Shown one piece after another: positions 32,016 to 42,179 of a stretch of 64,000 bases of DNA. A program made the translations under genes and the position numbers. The stretch comes from Caulobacter sp. (GTDB taxonomy: Bacteria > Pseudomonadota > Alphaproteobacteria > Caulobacterales > Caulobacteraceae): positions 167,838 through 231,837 of the forward strand of contig JAIOXZ010000003.1 of assembly GCA_021741355.1 (NCBI GenBank), in the 5' to 3' direction. A model generated the notes under the pieces. It was not told the origin of the DNA, searched no databases, and saw nothing but the letters and a program-made list of their open reading frames with translations. Numbering within the stretch: position 1 is the stretch's first letter; each line of letters opens with the position of its first letter.

Positions 32016-33097
32016 CCGGCCCCGGCCAGCGTCGGGAAGTCCGTGTAACCCCGGGCGCCACCGCCGTAGTAGGCCTGACGCGGCGCGTCGACGATGGGCG
32101 CGTTCCGGCGCAGGCGGTCGACCAGGTCCGGATTGCCGATGAAGGCGCGGCCGAAGGCGACCATGTCGGCGGTGTCTTCCGCCCGGGCCTTCAACGCCAG
32201 GTCGCGGTCATAGAGGTTGTTGGCGATGGTCACGCCGTTGAACAGCCGGCGCACCTTCTGCAGATCGAACGACGGCTCGCACTCGCGGGAAATCCCGGTG
32301 TCGCCTTCGACCAGATCCAGCCAGCCGATCTTCAGGTCGTTCAGCCGTTCGACCACATATGTGAACAGCGGCTCGGGATCGCTGTCCCAGGCGTTGTAGG
32401 CGTGTCCGATCGGGGCCAGCCGGATCGCGACGCGTGCCGGGCCCCAGACATCGACCAGCGCCTCCAGGATTTCGACCAGCAGGCGGGCCCGGTTCTCGAT
32501 CGAGCCGCCGTAGGCGTCGGTGCGGTGGTTGGTCATGTCGCGCAGGAAGGCGTCGATCAGATAGCTGTGGGCGGCGTGCAGTTCTACGCCGTCGAAGCCC
32601 GCGGCCTTCGCCCGCACCGCAGCGGCGCGGAAGCTGGCGACGACGCCCGACATCTCGGTGATGTCGAGCGCACGGGCCTCCTCATAGTCGGCGAAGCCGC
32701 TTTCGACGAACATCTGGCCCGGCTGGGTCATTGCGCTAGGGGCGATGGGCGCGCCCGCGCCGTTGGATAGGGAGGAATGGCTCAGGCGGCCTGCGTGCCA
32801 GAGCTGGCTGAAGATCAGACCGCCCTTCGCGTGCACCGCGTCTGTGACCTGCTTCCAGCCCTCGATCTGGTCGTCGGCCCACAGGCCCGGACAGTAGGCG
32901 CCGCCCCGGCCGCCCGGCGTCACCGCGGTGGCCTCGGTGATCAGCAGGCCCGCCGTCGCGCGCTGGGCATAGTACTCGGCCTGCAAGCGCCCGACCTTGC
33001 CGGCCATGTCCGCCCGGGTGCGGGTCAGCGGCGACAGGGCGATGCGGTTCTGCGGGCGCAGGCCGTTGGCGTCAAAGGGGTCGAACAGGTCGGTCAT
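32012..33097 (-). CDS. Old Yellow Enzyme family alkene reductase
   Basis: A cytoplasmic FMN-dependent NAD(P)H oxidoreductase of 361 residues that reduces activated C=C bonds or nitro esters. The TIM-barrel motifs are IALSPLTRTRAD, LLITEATAVTPGGRGG, FSQLWHAGRLSHSS, FDGVELHAAHSYLIDAFLRD and YGGSIENRARLLVEI, then AFGRAFIGNPDLVDRLR. HAAHSYL carries the substrate-binding His pair. It resembles NemA. It lies upstream of and transcribed toward the small secreted protein. Confidence 0.92.
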   Translation of the reverse strand: MTDLFDPFDANGLRPQNRIALSPLTRTRADMAGKVGRLQAEYYAQRATAGLLITEATAVTPGGRGGAYCPGLWADDQIEGWKQVTDAVHAKGGLIFSQLWHAGRLSHSSLSNGAGAPIAPSAMTQPGQMFVESGFADYEEARALDITEMSGVVASFRAAAVRAKAAGFDGVELHAAHSYLIDAFLRDMTNHRTDAYGGSIENRARLLVEILEALVDVWGPARVAIRLAPIGHAYNAWDSDPEPLFTYVVERLNDLKIGWLDLVEGDTGISRECEPSFDLQKVRRLFNGVTIANNLYDRDLALKARAEDTADMVAFGRAFIGNPDLVDRLRRNAPIVDAPRQAYYGGGARGYTDFPTLAGAG

Positions 33098-33181
33098 GGT
33101 GTGGCTCCGCCAGCGTCAGGCGAGGACCCTGCCGCGTTCCGTCGGGAAAGGCGCAAGGGCAAATGCGCCGGCACGCCGCGG

Positions 33182-33864
33182 CTAGAGCGCGGCGAAGGCC
33201 TCGAGCCGCGTGCGGGAGTGAACGACCACGGCGCCGTAGACATGCTCCACCAGTCCCCGCTGCTGCAGGGCGGCCAGCAGACGCGCGGCGCGTTGGCGCG
33301 TGCCGAAGCCGGTGGCGGCGAGGTGATCCCGTGTCAGACGTAGCCGGTGCGGCCCGTCGCCGACGAGGGGCCGACAGAGGCTGGACAGCAGCCAGGCCAT
33401 GCGGCGTTCGGGGGAGGCCAGGCCGGCGGCCAGGCTCCAGCCGATCAGGTCGCGCATCCGGTCGCCGACGAGGGCGATGAGGGGCGGGTAAACCTGCGGG
33501 TTCTCCAGGGCGAGCCGGCGGACGGTCGCCGCCGGGAAGGCCAGCAGCCGGGTCTCCGGTCCGGTCCACAGATCGTGGGCAGGGGGGCGTCATGGAAGCA
33601 GGACAACCAGGTCGCCCAGCCGCCCGGGAGGATCGGCCCCAGCACCGCCGGGCGTCCGCCGGCCGAGAACAGCCCGACCTCGACCCCTCCTGCAAGCACA
33701 TGCCACAGGCTCCCGGGGCGGCCTTCGCGCGCCGCGAGCAGGGTGGGGCGGTCATAGACCTCTTCGCGAGCCAGCGCCGCCAGCTCGGCGTTGGCGGCTG
33801 GAGGGAGGGCGGCGAAGACGGGGGACGCCGCCAGCACGGTCAGGGGATCGGTCCATTCCGCCAT
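33182..33864 (-). pseudogene. Crp/Fnr-family regulator, disrupted by a frameshift
   Basis: The N-terminal cyclic-nucleotide-binding fold (MAEWTDPLTVLAASPVFAAL, then RPGSLWHVLAGGVEVGLFS) is in one frame from 33864. The C-terminal winged helix (ATGFGTRQRAARLLAALQQR) is in another, ending at 33182. The frames meet near the G6 run at 33582-33587: reading on gives nonsense, whereas adding one base restores HDLWTGPETRLLAFP and continues to MRDLIGWSLAAGL. So one base is missing, by real mutation, slippage-prone switching or sequencing error. The full product would be about 227 residues. It is divergent from the secreted protein at 33950. Confidence 0.75.
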
Positions 33865-33949
33865 AATTGTTACGTATAGCACATTCGACCGGGTGCGTCA
33901 CGCCTACGATGCCCTCCAGACCCGCAAACCGGGCATGGAAGGAATTGTC

Positions 33950-35305
33950 ATGGCGTTCGTGCGCAAGACCCTGTTGGCGCTGGCGGCCCTCGCCGGCGCA
34001 TCGACCCTGGCGCCGACGGTTGCGACAGCCGCCGACGCACCGGTCATCGCCGGCGCCCGTAGTTGCCTCTGGTTCCGCCCGCCGGTCGGCGCGGATCCCT
34101 ATGTCAACGTCGCCTATCCGGACGCCAACGCCCGTTACTGGACCGCGGTGTTCAGCACCCCGCCGGGCGCGACCCTGACCCTGAAGGCGAACTTTCCGCA
34201 CGCCCGCTACCTGTCCTTCATCAGCTATGACGCCGCAGGCCGGCCGCTGGAGGCCCTGGCCGACTACCGCATCTCCCCTGACGCCGGAGCGACCAATCCC
34301 TTCACGACCGGTGCGCGTCGGGACGACGCCAAACGCGGCTACGCCATCCAGATCCTCGACGCCGCTCCGGCGGCCGGTCAGACAGAGGGCCAGACCCTGG
34401 CCGGCGACCGCCAGAACGTCATCCATACGCCCGGTCTTGGCGCGGGCCACCAGCAGGTGCTCGTCATGCGGGTCTACGTGCCGGACCGGGGCCGCGACAT
34501 CCTCGGCGGCGTCGGACTGCCGCAGGCTGAGCTGACTCTCGCGGACGGCCGCAAGCTGACCGGCCAGGCTGCGTGCGACGCGTTGAACACCACCCAGGCG
34601 CCGGTGCTGACGGCCGCGGCCCTGTCGATTCCGCTGAATGACTTCGCCAAGCTATCTCACCAACCCGACCGGCCCGCCCTCTGGCCGGCGACCAATCCGC
34701 TGAGCTGGTTTGTGCAGTACGACCGCAAGTTCCTGCTGGGCATCTACACCGGCGAACGGCCGGCCGGCGCCCGCAAGAGCGAAGGCGGCTTCTTCCCCAA
34801 CCCGGACAACAACTACATCCGCACCATCATCAACCGCGGCTACGGCCGGGTGCTGGTGCTGCGCGGCAAGATGCCGACCACCGCGCGGACCCTTGGCGGC
34901 GAGAGCGTGATGACCCAGGGCCAGCTGCGCTACTGGTCGATCTGCTCCAACCAGGGGTTCGCCAACACCCGCGCCACCGCCTGCCTGTTCGACGAAGAGG
35001 TGCCGCTGGACAAGGACGGCTGGTACACCATCGCCATCAGCCGCGAGGCCGACCGTCCCCGCAACGCGGTGGCCGCCTGCGGCGTGGCCTGGCTGAAGCT
35101 TGCCGATGACGGCGACGGCGCCTTCGACGAGAACGCCGGGGTGATCCAGATCCGCAACATGCTCGCCGACCCGACCTTCGGCCAGTCGATCCAGGCGGTA
35201 ACGGAAATCGGCACGGAGAAGGCCGTGATGGGAGACTACCTGCCCACCGGCACGTACATGATGACCAACAGCTTCGAGTCGGTGCTGGCCTGTCCTCTGG
35301 GGTAG
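33950..35305 (+). CDS. Exported protein of unknown function (about 450 residues)
   Basis: A signal peptide (MAFVRKTLLALAALAGASTLAPTVATAAD) precedes a secreted protein of 451 residues in total. Recognisable stretches include SCLWFRPPVGADPYVNVAYPD, ANFPHARYLSFISYD and PNPDNNYIRTIINRGYGRV. The paired arrangement of an ANFPHARYLSF-type block and a GRVLVLRGKMPTTART block suggests a carbohydrate-binding-like or DUF1214-type beta-fold, but I cannot name the family. ATG 33950 has AAGGA eight bases upstream and is chosen over the far upstream frame. The Crp/Fnr regulator is divergent. Confidence 0.75.
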   Translation: MAFVRKTLLALAALAGASTLAPTVATAADAPVIAGARSCLWFRPPVGADPYVNVAYPDANARYWTAVFSTPPGATLTLKANFPHARYLSFISYDAAGRPLEALADYRISPDAGATNPFTTGARRDDAKRGYAIQILDAAPAAGQTEGQTLAGDRQNVIHTPGLGAGHQQVLVMRVYVPDRGRDILGGVGLPQAELTLADGRKLTGQAACDALNTTQAPVLTAAALSIPLNDFAKLSHQPDRPALWPATNPLSWFVQYDRKFLLGIYTGERPAGARKSEGGFFPNPDNNYIRTIINRGYGRVLVLRGKMPTTARTLGGESVMTQGQLRYWSICSNQGFANTRATACLFDEEVPLDKDGWYTIAISREADRPRNAVAACGVAWLKLADDGDGAFDENAGVIQIRNMLADPTFGQSIQAVTEIGTEKAVMGDYLPTGTYMMTNSFESVLACPLG

Positions 35306-35346
35306 GCTCGGCGACGCGACGATCACTGAACGGCGGGGAGGCCGAC

Positions 35347-36135
35347 ATGGCGTACGGGTTTGGACGAGGTCGGGGACTGGTGCTGGCGGCGGTGATCGCG
35401 GGGACCGCGCTGGGCGGCCTGGCGGTCGCCCAGACGATCCCGCGCCTCGGCTACCTCGGCGAGGCTGCCGGCGAGACCCTCGACCTGCTGGACCCGCCGC
35501 CGGCCGCCGGCTCGCCGCGCGACGAGGCCGACCGGGCGATCTTCCGGGCCACCCGGGCCATGAAGGGCTCTCCGCGCTGGGCCATGGCCCAGGCCGACTT
35601 CAACGAGCGGATGGTGGTCAGCAACATGAGCTGCGCCATCGGCGTGAAGATGGATCTGGCCGCCCTGCCGGCGACCACAAAGCTGATCCTGCACATGGCC
35701 CCGGACATCGCCCGGGCGGTCAACACGCCCAAGGCGTCCTACGGCCGGGCGCGGCCCTACAAGGTCGATCCGGGCGAGACCTGCGGCGTGCTGCCCGACA
35801 GTGAAGCCAGCTTCGACTATCCGTCCGGCCACTCCGCCTGGGGCTGGGCCGTGGCCCTGGTGCTGGCGGAGATGCTGCCCGAGCGCGCCGACGCGATCCT
35901 GATGCGCGGCCGCGCGGTCGGTGACGGGCGGGCGATCTGCGGGGTGCACAACTACAGCTCGGTGGTCGCCGGTCAGTCCGTCGCGGCGGCGATCGTCGCC
36001 GCCGAGCACAGCAAGCCGGAGTTCCAGTCCGACTTCGCCGCGGCGAAGGCAGAGATGCAGGCGGCGATCAAGGCTGCGCCTCTGACCGAGGGCTGCGAGG
36101 CCGAAGCGAAGATGCTGGCCACGCCGGCGTGGTAG
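35347..36135 (+). CDS. PAP2-family (class A acid phosphatase-like) exported phosphatase
   Basis: The 262-residue protein has an uncleaved-or-cleaved N-terminal hydrophobic signal (LVLAAVIAGTALGGLAVAQT). The PAP2 triad is visible: KASYGRARP (Kx6RP), YPSGHSAWGW (PSGH) and a third block RAICGVHNYSSVVAG, whose His is kept but whose usual Asp is Ser. Four cysteines (NMSCAIG, ETCGVL, AICGV, EGCEA) suggest periplasmic disulfides. It is a phosphomonoesterase candidate; the third-motif change makes activity less certain. It follows the unknown exported gene by 41 bases. Confidence 0.82.
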   Translation: MAYGFGRGRGLVLAAVIAGTALGGLAVAQTIPRLGYLGEAAGETLDLLDPPPAAGSPRDEADRAIFRATRAMKGSPRWAMAQADFNERMVVSNMSCAIGVKMDLAALPATTKLILHMAPDIARAVNTPKASYGRARPYKVDPGETCGVLPDSEASFDYPSGHSAWGWAVALVLAEMLPERADAILMRGRAVGDGRAICGVHNYSSVVAGQSVAAAIVAAEHSKPEFQSDFAAAKAEMQAAIKAAPLTEGCEAEAKMLATPAW

Positions 36136-36185
36136 GGATATTTCGCCGATAACAGTTATCGGGTATGTTGGCCGAGGAGGATGCC

Positions 36186-36446
36186 ATGGCCAGCAGCGTC
36201 GATCTCGGCGGCAATCTCGAGGATGTCGTCACCCAGCTCGTGAAATCGGGGCGGTACAACTCGCGCAGTGAAATCCTGCGCGAGGGCGTCCGATTGGTTC
36301 AGGAGCGCGAAGCGAAGCTGGCGGCCCTCGACGCATCGATCCGGCGAGGTCTCGAAGACGCCGACGCCGGGCGGGTTCATGATCTCAAGAGCGTGGCCGA
36401 CAGGCTCGATGCAAAATATGCGGCGATGGCCAAGACCGGCTCCTAG
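36186..36446 (+). CDS. parD: ParD-family type II antitoxin
   Basis: The 86-residue antitoxin has an N-terminal ribbon-helix-helix (SSVDLGGNLEDVVTQLVKSG), then RSEILREGVRLVQERE and a C-terminal helix that would wrap the toxin (SVADRLDAKYAAMAK). A GAGGAGG seven bases before ATG 36186 decides the start over the in-frame ATG 36165. It lies two bases from parE. It likely represses its own promoter as a ParD dimer or ParDE complex. Confidence 0.9.
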   Translation: MASSVDLGGNLEDVVTQLVKSGRYNSRSEILREGVRLVQEREAKLAALDASIRRGLEDADAGRVHDLKSVADRLDAKYAAMAKTGS

Positions 36447-36448
36447 CG

Positions 36449-36748
36449 ATGCGGGTCGTCCTGACAGATGAAGCCCAGCGCGATCTCGAAGACATCGGCG
36501 ACTACATTGCCCGGGACAGTCCGGTTCGAGCTCGTACCTTTGTCAGCGAGTTGCTGGCCTCCGCCCGCCGTATCGGGGAAACACCGCGCGGTTTTCCCCT
36601 GGTCCCGCGCTACGAGCGTTTTGGCGTCCGACGTCGCGTACACGGCGCCTACCTGATCTTCTACCGTCTGGAAGACGACCATGTTTCGATCCTCCATATC
36701 CTGCACGGCGCTCGCGACTATGAGGCGCTGCTGTTCCCGGATCGGTAG
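36449..36748 (+). CDS. parE: ParE/RelE-family toxin
   Basis: The 99-residue toxin shows the RelE/ParE fold: MRVVLTDEAQRDLEDIGDYI, SPVRARTFVSELLASARRIGE, PRYERFGVRRRVHGAYLIFYR and VSILHILHGARDYEALL. ParE members poison DNA gyrase; this subgroup is inferred from the ParD partner. It starts two bases after the antitoxin stop. A small inverted repeat, TCGATCA at 36758-36764 and TGATCGA at 36772-36778, lies downstream and could end transcription from both convergent genes. Confidence 0.9.
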   Translation: MRVVLTDEAQRDLEDIGDYIARDSPVRARTFVSELLASARRIGETPRGFPLVPRYERFGVRRRVHGAYLIFYRLEDDHVSILHILHGARDYEALLFPDR

Positions 36749-36791
36749 GTTGAACGCTCGATCATGACGTTTGATCGACGGGAAGCGCCGA

Positions 36792-37232
36792 TCAGTTCAC
36801 CGGCGGCAGCAGCTCGGCGAGGCCTTCCCATTCGGGGTCCTCGAACACCGTGAATTCCAGCGGGTATTCGGGGTGGCTGCTCAGGGCTTCGTTCAACGAT
36901 CGGAAGAAGGCCTCTGGATCACGGGTGTAGTAGCGCCACTCCCGCACGCCGCCGCCCGTCAGGCTGGCGACCTGGGCGCCATGGCCCTGCGGTTCGACGT
37001 GCGCGTGAAGGGCGTCCTCGAAGGCGTCCTGCAGACCGCTCTCGACGTCATCGGGCATGCCGTCTTCGTCCGCCGTCTCGCAGGACCATCCGATTTGCAC
37101 CAGATGTCGCCAGGTCTCCCGCGTCGCGGGGGCGGGCAGGTGCGAGCGGAACCGGACGATCATCGACACGCCGTCGTCGGCCCTGACCTCGCCGACGCTC
37201 CACAGGTCATCGTCGAACGGACCGATCGCCAT
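36792..37232 (-). CDS. DUF695 family protein
   Basis: The 146-residue cytoplasmic protein has the DUF695 layout: SMIVRFRSHLPAPATRETWRH at the start, MPDDVESGLQDAFEDALHA, GGVREWRYYTRDPEAFFRSL and PEYPLEFTVFEDPEWEGL at the end. The function is unknown. The four-base gap to the aminotransferase (37237) makes co-transcription likely. Confidence 0.87.
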   Translation of the reverse strand: MAIGPFDDDLWSVGEVRADDGVSMIVRFRSHLPAPATRETWRHLVQIGWSCETADEDGMPDDVESGLQDAFEDALHAHVEPQGHGAQVASLTGGGVREWRYYTRDPEAFFRSLNEALSSHPEYPLEFTVFEDPEWEGLAELLPPVN

Positions 37233-37236
37233 GGCC

Positions 37237-38469
<1,233 letters not shown>

Positions 38470-38528
38470 TCAGGATTGCCCGGGGTCATAGACGCGCCCG
38501 TGCTGCGGCGCAACGAAACGGCTGGTCT

Positions 38529-39185
38529 TCAGGCCCGTTCGGCGGCCAGGCCCAGGCCCAGGCGCCGCTGGATGTCGCGCCACAGGCCGGCCATCTCGCG
38601 GGCGGCCGTCGACGTCGGGTCCCATTCCGCGGCCGAAACGCCGTGCGCGATCGCCGCCTGGTAGACCGCCCGGGACCGCAGACCGACGGTGGCCAGCGGC
38701 AATCCGCCGAAGCGCAGGGCCTCGATCGCGCGCAGAACGGAGGGCGGCTCGACCCCCTTGCGGCTGGGCGGGGCCTGGTTGAGGACCACCAGACCCGTGC
38801 GCCCGAGGCGACGCACCGCTTCGGACGAGCGGACCACCGACGCGACATCGAGGAAGTTGGGCCGGCTGATCAGCAGGCAGAGATCGGCGAGATTCATCGC
38901 CAGCGCCACCTCGGCCTCGGGCGTCGAGGGGGTGTCGATGACCAGCAGGTCGACGCCTTCCCGGCCGGCGGCCATGTGCAGCTGGAACAGCTTGCCTGCC
39001 GTGGTCTCGATCACGGCCGGGCCGGGGCGGGTCCGCGCCTTCAGCGCGTCGGTCGCCGAGCGTTGCGGGTCGATGTCCGCCAGCATCACCCGTGCGCCGC
39101 CCGCGAATGCGGTCAGGGCGAGGTTCACCGCCACCGTGGTCTTGCCGACGCCGCCCTTGCGGGATGTCACAACAACCGTCTTCAT
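38529..39185 (-). CDS. Orphan ParA/MinD-type ATPase
   Basis: The 218-residue ATPase has the deviant Walker A KGGVGKTT at residues 10-17 (MKTVVVTSRKGGVGKTTVAVNL), DIDPQRSATDALKAR, and VDLLVIDTPSTPEAEVALAM. It is shorter than chromosomal ParA and lacks MipZ's characteristic N-terminus. No parB or parS is nearby. Such single ParA proteins place plasmids, chemoreceptors or other cargo on the nucleoid; the cargo here is unknown. A TTAAC near 39219 and a GANTC site at about 39229 lie upstream. Confidence 0.85.
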   Translation of the reverse strand: MKTVVVTSRKGGVGKTTVAVNLALTAFAGGARVMLADIDPQRSATDALKARTRPGPAVIETTAGKLFQLHMAAGREGVDLLVIDTPSTPEAEVALAMNLADLCLLISRPNFLDVASVVRSSEAVRRLGRTGLVVLNQAPPSRKGVEPPSVLRAIEALRFGGLPLATVGLRSRAVYQAAIAHGVSAAEWDPTSTAAREMAGLWRDIQRRLGLGLAAERA

Positions 39186-39394
39186 CGTAGCTCCGACCCC
39201 TGCCGCGGATTTACGTTCCGTTAACCCAATGGACTCGCGCCTTGCGCGTCAATGGCGAGAGCCCCCCGAAATGGGCGTCGAGGACAGATGACCGAACATT
39301 GATCGTTTTTGCGTCGTTCCGATGACGATGTGCCGGCCGTCAATGCGCGGTGATCGCGCTTGACCCTCCGGGTGTGATCGGCGAGGCCTTGGGC

Positions 39395-40120
39395 ATGAAG
39401 CGCGCCTTCCAGTTTCTGATGAACATGGACGCCAAGGCCTGGCGGACCGTGGTCGTCGCCTTTCTGCTGTTCGGCGGGGTGGGCGTGGTGTTCCTGTTCG
39501 CCGCGCCGCTGCTGGGCCTGAACGGCGAGGCGGCGGTGGAACAGTGGCTGGGCGCGGCGCATGGCGCCTGGGCCTTGCCGGTTGCGGTCAGCGCCTTCGC
39601 GGTGCTGGCCTTTGTCGGTGTGCCGCAGTTTGTTCTGATCGCGGCGGCGGTGGTTGCCTTCGGGCCGTGGACAGGCCTCGCCTACAGCTGGATCGGCACC
39701 ATGGTGTCCTCGACCATCGGCTTCTGGCTGGGCCGGGCGTTCGGCGGACGGCTGATCCGCGACGTCGCCAGCGCGGGCGTGGCGCGGTTCATGAAGCTGA
39801 TCGGCCGCAACGGTTTCATGGCCAGCCTGATCGTACGGCTGGTGCCGGCAGCCCCGTTCATCGTCGTCAACATGGCGGCTGGAGTCGCGCCGATGCGGTT
39901 CCGCGATTTTCTGGGCGGGACGGCGATCGGCATCATTCCCAAGATCGTGCTGACCGCCTTCGCCGGCAATTCGGTGGTGCAGATCGTGCGCGGCGGCGGG
40001 ATGCAGCATGTCGTGCTGATCGCGCTCGCGGCCATCATCTGGGTCGGCGGCGCCTGGGTGGCGCGCGGCTGGCTGCGACGCCGGGAAGATGCGGCCGAGC
40101 GGGAAGACGCCGGCGGCTGA
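39395..40120 (+). CDS. TVP38/TMEM64 (VTT-domain) inner-membrane protein
   Basis: The 241-residue protein has about six membrane segments and the VTT/SNARE-associated signature FVGVPQFVLIAAAVVAFGPWTGLAYSWIG, GFWLGRAFGG and RLVPAAPFIVVNMAAG. DedA-superfamily relatives are lipid or anion transport-related. ATG 39395 is chosen; the GTG at 39350 adds 15 residues with little family support and a weak site. It is divergent from the ParA-like gene. Confidence 0.85.
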   Translation: MKRAFQFLMNMDAKAWRTVVVAFLLFGGVGVVFLFAAPLLGLNGEAAVEQWLGAAHGAWALPVAVSAFAVLAFVGVPQFVLIAAAVVAFGPWTGLAYSWIGTMVSSTIGFWLGRAFGGRLIRDVASAGVARFMKLIGRNGFMASLIVRLVPAAPFIVVNMAAGVAPMRFRDFLGGTAIGIIPKIVLTAFAGNSVVQIVRGGGMQHVVLIALAAIIWVGGAWVARGWLRRREDAAEREDAGG

Positions 40121-40135
40121 TCCCGGACCTTTCAA

Positions 40136-40151
40136 TGTAACCCTGGTTACA
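40136..40151. promoter_or_regulatory. Palindromic operator candidate
   Basis: TGTAACCCTGGTTACA is a perfect 7-bp inverted repeat (TGTAACC/GGTTACA, two-base centre) 59 bases before the hydrolase ATG, and 16 bases after the TVP38-like stop. Size and symmetry fit a TetR-type repressor site controlling the alkylsulfatase-like gene. No cognate regulator is encoded adjacent. Confidence 0.45.
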
Positions 40152-40210
40152 AAAGATCGGTCCGCGCCGCTCTAGGTTTGAGACAATCACGAGTCTCCGG
40201 GGAGGGTTCC

Positions 40211-42157
40211 ATGCGCCGACTGTCTGCTGTCCTTATGGCGTCCTTGCTGCTGGCTGCGCCGGCGCGCGCCGCTGAGGCGCCCTCCGCCGCGACGATCCGG
40301 GCGCAGGCCGAGCTGAAGAAGACCCTGCCGTTCGAGGATCGTCAGGATTTCGACTTCGCCACGCGAGGCTATCTCGGCACGCTGGCCGATCCGGTGATCC
40401 GCCGCGCTGACGGGGCGGTGGCCTGGGATCTGACCGCCTTCGACTTCGTCAAGGGCGATGCGCCTGACACCGTCAATCCCAGCCTGTGGCGGCAGGCCGA
40501 GTTGCTGGCCAAGAGCGGCCTGTTCCAGGTCAGCGACACGATCTGGCAGGTGCGTGGGTTCGACCTTGCCAACATCACCTTCATCAAGGGTGAGACCGGC
40601 TGGATCGTCATCGATCCCCTGACCGCGGCGGAGACGGCCAAGGCGGCCTACGCCCTGGTGACCGAAAAGCTGGGCGCGAGGCCGATCGTGGCGGTGATCT
40701 ACACCCACAGCCACACCGACCACTTCGGCGGGGTCAAGGGCATCATCAGCCAGGCCGACGTCGACGCCGGCAAGGTGCAGGTGATCGCCCCGGACGGTTT
40801 CCTTGAGGAGGCGGTCAGCGAGAACGTCATCGCTGGCGTGGCCATGAGCCGGCGGGCCACCTACCAGTTCGGTCTCAGCCTGACGCCCGGCGCCGAAGGC
40901 CCGGTCAACTCCGGCATCGGCAAGGCGGTCGCCAAGGGAACCATCACCCTGATCGCCCCGACCGTGAGCATTCGCAAGACGGGTGAAACCCTCACGGTGG
41001 ACGGGGTGAAGATCGAGTTCCAGGTGACGCCCGGCACTGAGGCCCCGGCCGAGATGAATCTGTATTTCCCCGACCTGCGCATTCTGTGCATGGCCGAGAA
41101 CGCCAACGCGACGATGCACAATGTCCTGACTCCGCGCGGTGCGCTGGTGCGGGATTCGAAGGCCTGGGCCGGCTATCTGTCCGAGTCGCTGAGCCTGTTC
41201 GGCGGTCGCACGGACACGATGTTCACCAGCCATGGCTGGCCGCGCTTTGGCGGTGATGTGGTGCGCAGCTTTCTGGCGAGCCATCGCGACGCCTACAAAT
41301 ACCTGCATGACCAGACCGTGCGGATGATGAACCAGGGCTATGTCGGCGAGGAAATCGCCAATCGCATCGCGTTGCCGCCGGTGCTGGCTCGCCAGTGGTT
41401 CAACCGCGGCTACTACGGCACGATGAGCTTCAACAGCCGGGCGGTCTATCAGCGCTACATGGGCTGGTATGACGCCAATCCGGTGCATCTGGCGGTGCTG
41501 CCGCCGGCAGACGAGGCGGCCCGCTACGTCGAGGCCATGGGCGGGGCGGACAAGGTCATGGCCCTGGCCCAGGCGGCCCATGACAAGGGCGACGATCGTT
41601 GGGCGGCGACCCTCTTGAACAACGTGGTGCTGGCGCAGCCGGCCAACGCCGCGGCGAAGGCGGCGCTGGCCGCCAGCTACGACCAGATGGGCTACCAGGC
41701 CGAGAGTTCCCTGTGGCGCAACATGTACCTGACCGGCGCCCAGGAGCTGCGCGAGGGCGTCAAGCCGGCCCTGGCGGCGGGCTCGCCCGACATGATCGCC
41801 AACCTGCCGTCGCCGATGATCTTCGACCTGCTGGCCGTCCGGCTCGATCCGGAGAAGGTCGGCGATGCGCAGCTGCGGATCCTGTTCGTCTTCACCGACC
41901 GGCAGGAGCGCTATCTGGTGCAGGTGCGGAACCAGGTGCTGACCGCTGAACCGGTCGCCGACGGGGTCAAGGCCGACGCCACCCTGACTCTGCCGCGGGC
42001 GCTTCTGCTGCAGTCGCTGTTCACCGGGGCGCCGCTGGGACCGAAGGTCATCTCCGGCGAGGCGAAGATCCAGGGCAATCCGCTGGCGTTGCAGAAGCTG
42101 GTCGGCTGGTTCGACCGACCCGCGGGCGCCTTCCCGATCGTGACGCGACCAGAGTAG
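40211..42157 (+). CDS. Exported alkylsulfatase-like metallo-beta-lactamase hydrolase
   Basis: This 648-residue protein resembles the SdsA1-type alkylsulfatases that hydrolyse sulfate esters such as SDS. After a signal peptide (MRRLSAVLMASLLLAAPARA), the MBL domain bears the zinc motif THSHTDH at 165-171. The alkylsulfatase dimerisation domain covers the middle (YLHDQTVRMMNQGYVGEEIANRI, RQWFNRGYYGTMSFN), and an SCP2-like substrate-recruiting domain ends it (LTLPRALLLQSLFTG). GGGGAGGG precedes ATG 40211. A palindromic operator candidate lies upstream. Confidence 0.9.
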   Translation: MRRLSAVLMASLLLAAPARAAEAPSAATIRAQAELKKTLPFEDRQDFDFATRGYLGTLADPVIRRADGAVAWDLTAFDFVKGDAPDTVNPSLWRQAELLAKSGLFQVSDTIWQVRGFDLANITFIKGETGWIVIDPLTAAETAKAAYALVTEKLGARPIVAVIYTHSHTDHFGGVKGIISQADVDAGKVQVIAPDGFLEEAVSENVIAGVAMSRRATYQFGLSLTPGAEGPVNSGIGKAVAKGTITLIAPTVSIRKTGETLTVDGVKIEFQVTPGTEAPAEMNLYFPDLRILCMAENANATMHNVLTPRGALVRDSKAWAGYLSESLSLFGGRTDTMFTSHGWPRFGGDVVRSFLASHRDAYKYLHDQTVRMMNQGYVGEEIANRIALPPVLARQWFNRGYYGTMSFNSRAVYQRYMGWYDANPVHLAVLPPADEAARYVEAMGGADKVMALAQAAHDKGDDRWAATLLNNVVLAQPANAAAKAALAASYDQMGYQAESSLWRNMYLTGAQELREGVKPALAAGSPDMIANLPSPMIFDLLAVRLDPEKVGDAQLRILFVFTDRQERYLVQVRNQVLTAEPVADGVKADATLTLPRALLLQSLFTGAPLGPKVISGEAKIQGNPLALQKLVGWFDRPAGAFPIVTRPE

Positions 42158-42179
42158 GGACGCCCACGGACGGAAAGTT

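Noticed and set aside
33072..33755. 227-residue minus-strand frame as an alternative protein at the Crp/Fnr locus
   Set aside because: It is the third frame, Arg/Pro-rich, and contains none of the cNMP or winged-helix motifs.
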